DNA of 64,000 bases, from the NCBI RefSeq assembly GCF_964340395.1, contig NC_135559.1, forward strand, positions 22,431,121 through 22,495,120, in the 5' to 3' direction. Source of the stretch: Glandiceps talaboti (Eukaryota; Hemichordata; Enteropneusta; Spengelidae). This document shows, piece after piece, positions 61,692 through 64,000 of this stretch; positions within the stretch are counted from its first letter, which is position 1, and each line of letters begins with the position of its first letter. The translations under genes were made by a program, and so were the position numbers. The notes beneath the pieces are model-generated. The model was not told the DNA's origin. It made no database searches and was given only the letters and a program-made list of their open reading frames with translations.

Positions 61692-61794
61692 AATACCAAG
61701 ACGAAGTGTGAACGTCTTACTTGTCCAGCAGACGATGAACTTCCTTGCGACAGTCCAGTCAAACTACGAGGACAGTGCTGTAAAACTTGCCCAG
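61692..61794 (+). CDS. CHRDL: Chordin-like, VWC domain 3, second half
   Basis: The exon encodes NTKTKCERLTCPADDELPCD then SPVKLRGQCCKTCP plus a split Gly. It has six cysteines and the CC.CPG ending, completing VWC3. Acceptor TTTTTATTCACAG, donor GTATGT after 61794. Length is 103 nt, phase 0 in and phase 1 out. Confidence 0.94.
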
Positions 61795-62097
61795 GTATGT
61801 GATCACGCACGTCATAAATCTATATCCAAGCTAAATTAAAGTTCATGTATTGACAGCATAATCTCAATGCAATTGTTATTTTACTAGTAATAGCTCAATA
61901 TACACAGAATGGTATAGGTTACAAATCTAATCAACAATATATAACCTATACCAGCATGGAGTCAAGGAACTTTATCAAGGTGGCTGGGTATATCTGGGAG
62001 AGACAAATGCAACCAAAGTTTTGATTGGTGCCAAAAAGACTCTGGTATTAGTTGACGAAGTCGGTAAAGTCTTTCTTCTCTTTAAATTCTCTCGTAG

Positions 62098-62289
62098 ATG
62101 ACGCAGACGGCGCAGTGGTGGAGGAAATGGAAGAAGCTGAAGAATGTGTAATGGATCGTCAAACGTTATTAGTTTATGAATATACTCCTAACTCTGCAGA
62201 ACAAATGGAACACACTGGAAAACTTCAATTTGCTATCGATAACTTGAAAGCCAAAGTTATTGAGCTTCATAAATTCATATTAGAAGGAG
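62098..62289 (+). CDS. CHRDL: Chordin-like, C-terminal region exon (GC-type donor)
   Basis: The exon starts DDADGAVVEEMEEAEECVMD and includes LLVYEYTPNSAEQMEHTGKL and KAKVIELHKFILEGG. This matches the region following VWC3 in CHRDL1/2, where a conserved segment of the form vyE..........kia.e......ve.hv..i..G is found. Acceptor TTCTCTCGTAG. The only donor that keeps frame with the next exon is GCAAGT after 62289 (context GGAG-GCAAGT). Length is 192 nt, phase 1 at both ends. Confidence 0.85.
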
Positions 62290-62344
62290 GCAAGTACTAG
62301 ACTAAGTACTAAGTATATGTTTTTAACTTTATGAATTATAACAC

Positions 62345-62530
62345 CATTGATTTACGGCAGTCACAATATTAGTTGTTTTACGGCAGTCACGGTGGTAAAT
62401 GTTTTACGGCAGTCCGGTAGTTGTTTTACGGCAGTCACAATAGTAGTTGTTTTAAGGCAGTCACGGTGGTAAATGTTTTACGGCAGTCACGATAGTTGTT
62501 TTACGGCAGTCACAATAATAGTATAATAGT
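62345..62530. repeat. Degenerate ~20-30-bp array, TTTTACGGCAGTCAC type
   Basis: About eight copies of GTTTTACGGCAGTCAC separated by short variable parts such as AATAGTA, GGTGGTAAAT and GATA. Confidence 0.9.
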
Positions 62531-62551
62531 TAATTGTTTTATGGTGGTCGT

Positions 62552-62646
62552 GTGTGTGTATGTATGTATGTATGTATGTATGTATGTATGTATGTATGTA
62601 TGTATGTATGTATGTATGTATGTATGTATGTATGTATGTATGTATG
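62552..62646. repeat. (TATG)n microsatellite
   Basis: About 23 uninterrupted TATG tetramers. Confidence 0.97.
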
Positions 62647-62867
62647 CATTTTTAGATTTTCTGTTAGTGCTGCTGCAAGTAAGACATTGAGTGTGTGGCA
62701 TGCTGCGTATAATGCAATATATGTAATTCAGGCTATGTAAAATTAATTAACCCTATTATCGACTGGAAATATAGGATATGGAAATACATGGAAAATGATT
62801 TTGGTTTGGTGTTTCACTCATGGCATATTATGTTCTGTACAAGATCATAGACATGTTTAGCCCAAAC

Positions 62868-63205
62868 CTAACAACAGAGGCAACATGTCACACACTACAG
62901 AGGCATGATGCCACACACAACAGAGGCACCATGCCACACACTACAGAGGCACCATGCCACACACTAGAGAGGCACCATGCCACACATTACAGAGGCACCA
63001 TGTCACACACAACAGAGGCACCATGCCACACACTAGAGAGGCACCATGCCACACATTACAGAGGCACCATGTCACACACAACAGAGGCACCATGCCACAC
63101 ATTATAGAGGCACCATGCCACACACTAGAGAGGCACCATGCCACGCACTAGAGAGGCACCATGCCACACACTAGAGAGGCACCATGTCACACACTACAGA
63201 GGCAC
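62868..63205. repeat. 23-bp tandem array (about 14 copies)
   Basis: The unit is GAGGCACCATGCCACACACT followed by AGA, with variants ATGTCACAC, ACAACA and ATTACA. A three-unit order recurs across several copies. Confidence 0.96.
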
Positions 63206-63425
63206 TTAAAAAGTTATATATTTTGTTGGCCTAGCTTAAACTTGTGGATAGTCACTGATTGTTAGTACACTTCTAAACGTAGTAGTAAACTACATTTACA
63301 ACTAATTCTGTTATTTGCTGAAGTATCTCAACAAAAAGTAGAAATGATATTTATAGTAGCGGTCAGATTATAATGTTGTGAGTAAATAAAACAATAAAGT
63401 GATAAATGTATTCAGTATCAGTGGT

Positions 63426-63605
63426 ATATGTACTAGTTTACTCACTATCAATTGTGTGCCCATCAAACTTATAAGGTATATGCCAATGTACTAGTTTACT
63501 CACTATCAATTGTGTGCCCATCAAACTTATAAGGTATATGCCAATGTACTAGTTTACTCACTATCAATTGTTTGCCCATCAAACTTATAAGGTATATGCC
63601 AATGT
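63426..63605. repeat. 58-bp tandem array (about 3 copies)
   Basis: The unit begins CCAATGTACTAGTTTACTCA and ends CATCAAACTTATAAGGTATATG. The copies are almost identical, one having TTTGCCC for GTGCCC. Confidence 0.95.
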
Positions 63606-63851
63606 CGATGTCAAACTTACTGCAAACGTCTGTTGTTGTTTATTTTTCATTAATAGTTGTCTGAATGTGTGTAAAAATGTTATGTCCCATGAATGAAACA
63701 CCAAGCCTACATAATTTTAGCTATAGCTATTCGTGTTCTGTAATACGATTGGTGTAGTATTTAATATTCACCAACTTGTTCAAACTTGTTGTAATCAGAT
63801 GATTAGACTTACAACATTAATTGATATGCGTTCTTCAATCTAAATTTTCAG

Positions 63852-63959
63852 GGGAAGTCAAAGATTTCGAAATTGAGAAATTGTCAGCTGAGGAATTTGT
63901 ACAGTTACGAGAACAGGACAGACAGGGAAGGTTTGAGTTGGCTGGTGCTAGCACAGAAC
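63852..63959 (+). CDS. CHRDL: Chordin-like, C-terminal region exon; gene continues beyond the window
   Basis: The exon encodes GEVKDFEIEKLSAEEFVQLR then EQDRQGRFELAGASTE. The F.IEK.S...F..L......FEL...T pattern continues the CHRDL C-terminal domain. Acceptor AAATTTTCAG, donor GTAAGT after 63959. Length is 108 nt, phase 1 at both ends, joined in frame to the preceding exon only through its GC donor. The remaining C-terminal exon(s) and stop codon lie right of the window. Confidence 0.88.
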
Positions 63960-64000
63960 GTAAGTAATACTGAATTCATTTTTTTTTATAAAAAGAGTAT

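Overview
The window is animal nuclear DNA: AT-rich, with spliced genes, GT-AG introns and AATAAA signals, non-LTR retrotransposon pieces with ATT-type 3' tails, a tRNA-derived SINE and a very heavy load of tandem repeats. By rough addition about half of the 64 kb is minisatellite or microsatellite. The two recognisable genes are bilaterian families. The species cannot be fixed from sequence alone; a marine invertebrate (lancelet, hemichordate or lophotrochozoan) fits best, and this is inference.

Layout. (1) 1-30060 (+): the 3' half of an ENOX gene (ecto-NOX disulfide-thiol exchanger). Six exons at 3362-3441, 10477-10615, 25042-25220, 26213-26278, 28225-28447 and 29837-30060 join in one frame to the stop codon. 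Its introns hold arrays of 48, 30, 32, 22, 20, ~25, 45, 46, 31, 51, 33 and 32 bp units, including one 12.6-kb array of a ~46-bp unit (11372-23992), plus a 5'-truncated LINE with target-site duplication (24068-24531). (2) 30061-47130: 3' UTR and intergenic DNA with a decayed LINE reverse transcriptase, a 2-kb heptanucleotide array, a MITE-like element with 39-bp inverted repeats, a SINE split by another insertion, and a tentative minus-strand gene (36959-38449) for a cysteine-rich protein with a furin-type site. (3) 47139-64000 (+): a chordin-like gene (CHRDL family, BMP antagonist) with signal peptide, three complete 10-cysteine VWC domains each split over two exons, an acidic linker, and the start of the C-terminal region. 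It runs off the right edge. Its introns also carry arrays (26, 49, 33, 16, 24, ~57, 23 and 58 bp units) and an antisense LINE copy with a 16-bp target-site duplication.

ENOX and CHRDL lie in the same orientation but have no known joint pathway: ENOX proteins are cell-surface oxidoreductases, CHRDL proteins are secreted BMP-binding factors. The most unusual aspects are the number of distinct arrays, several of which run right up to splice sites (one supplies the splice acceptor itself); a tandem duplication that copies a CHRDL splice acceptor; and the target-site-bounded nested transposons.
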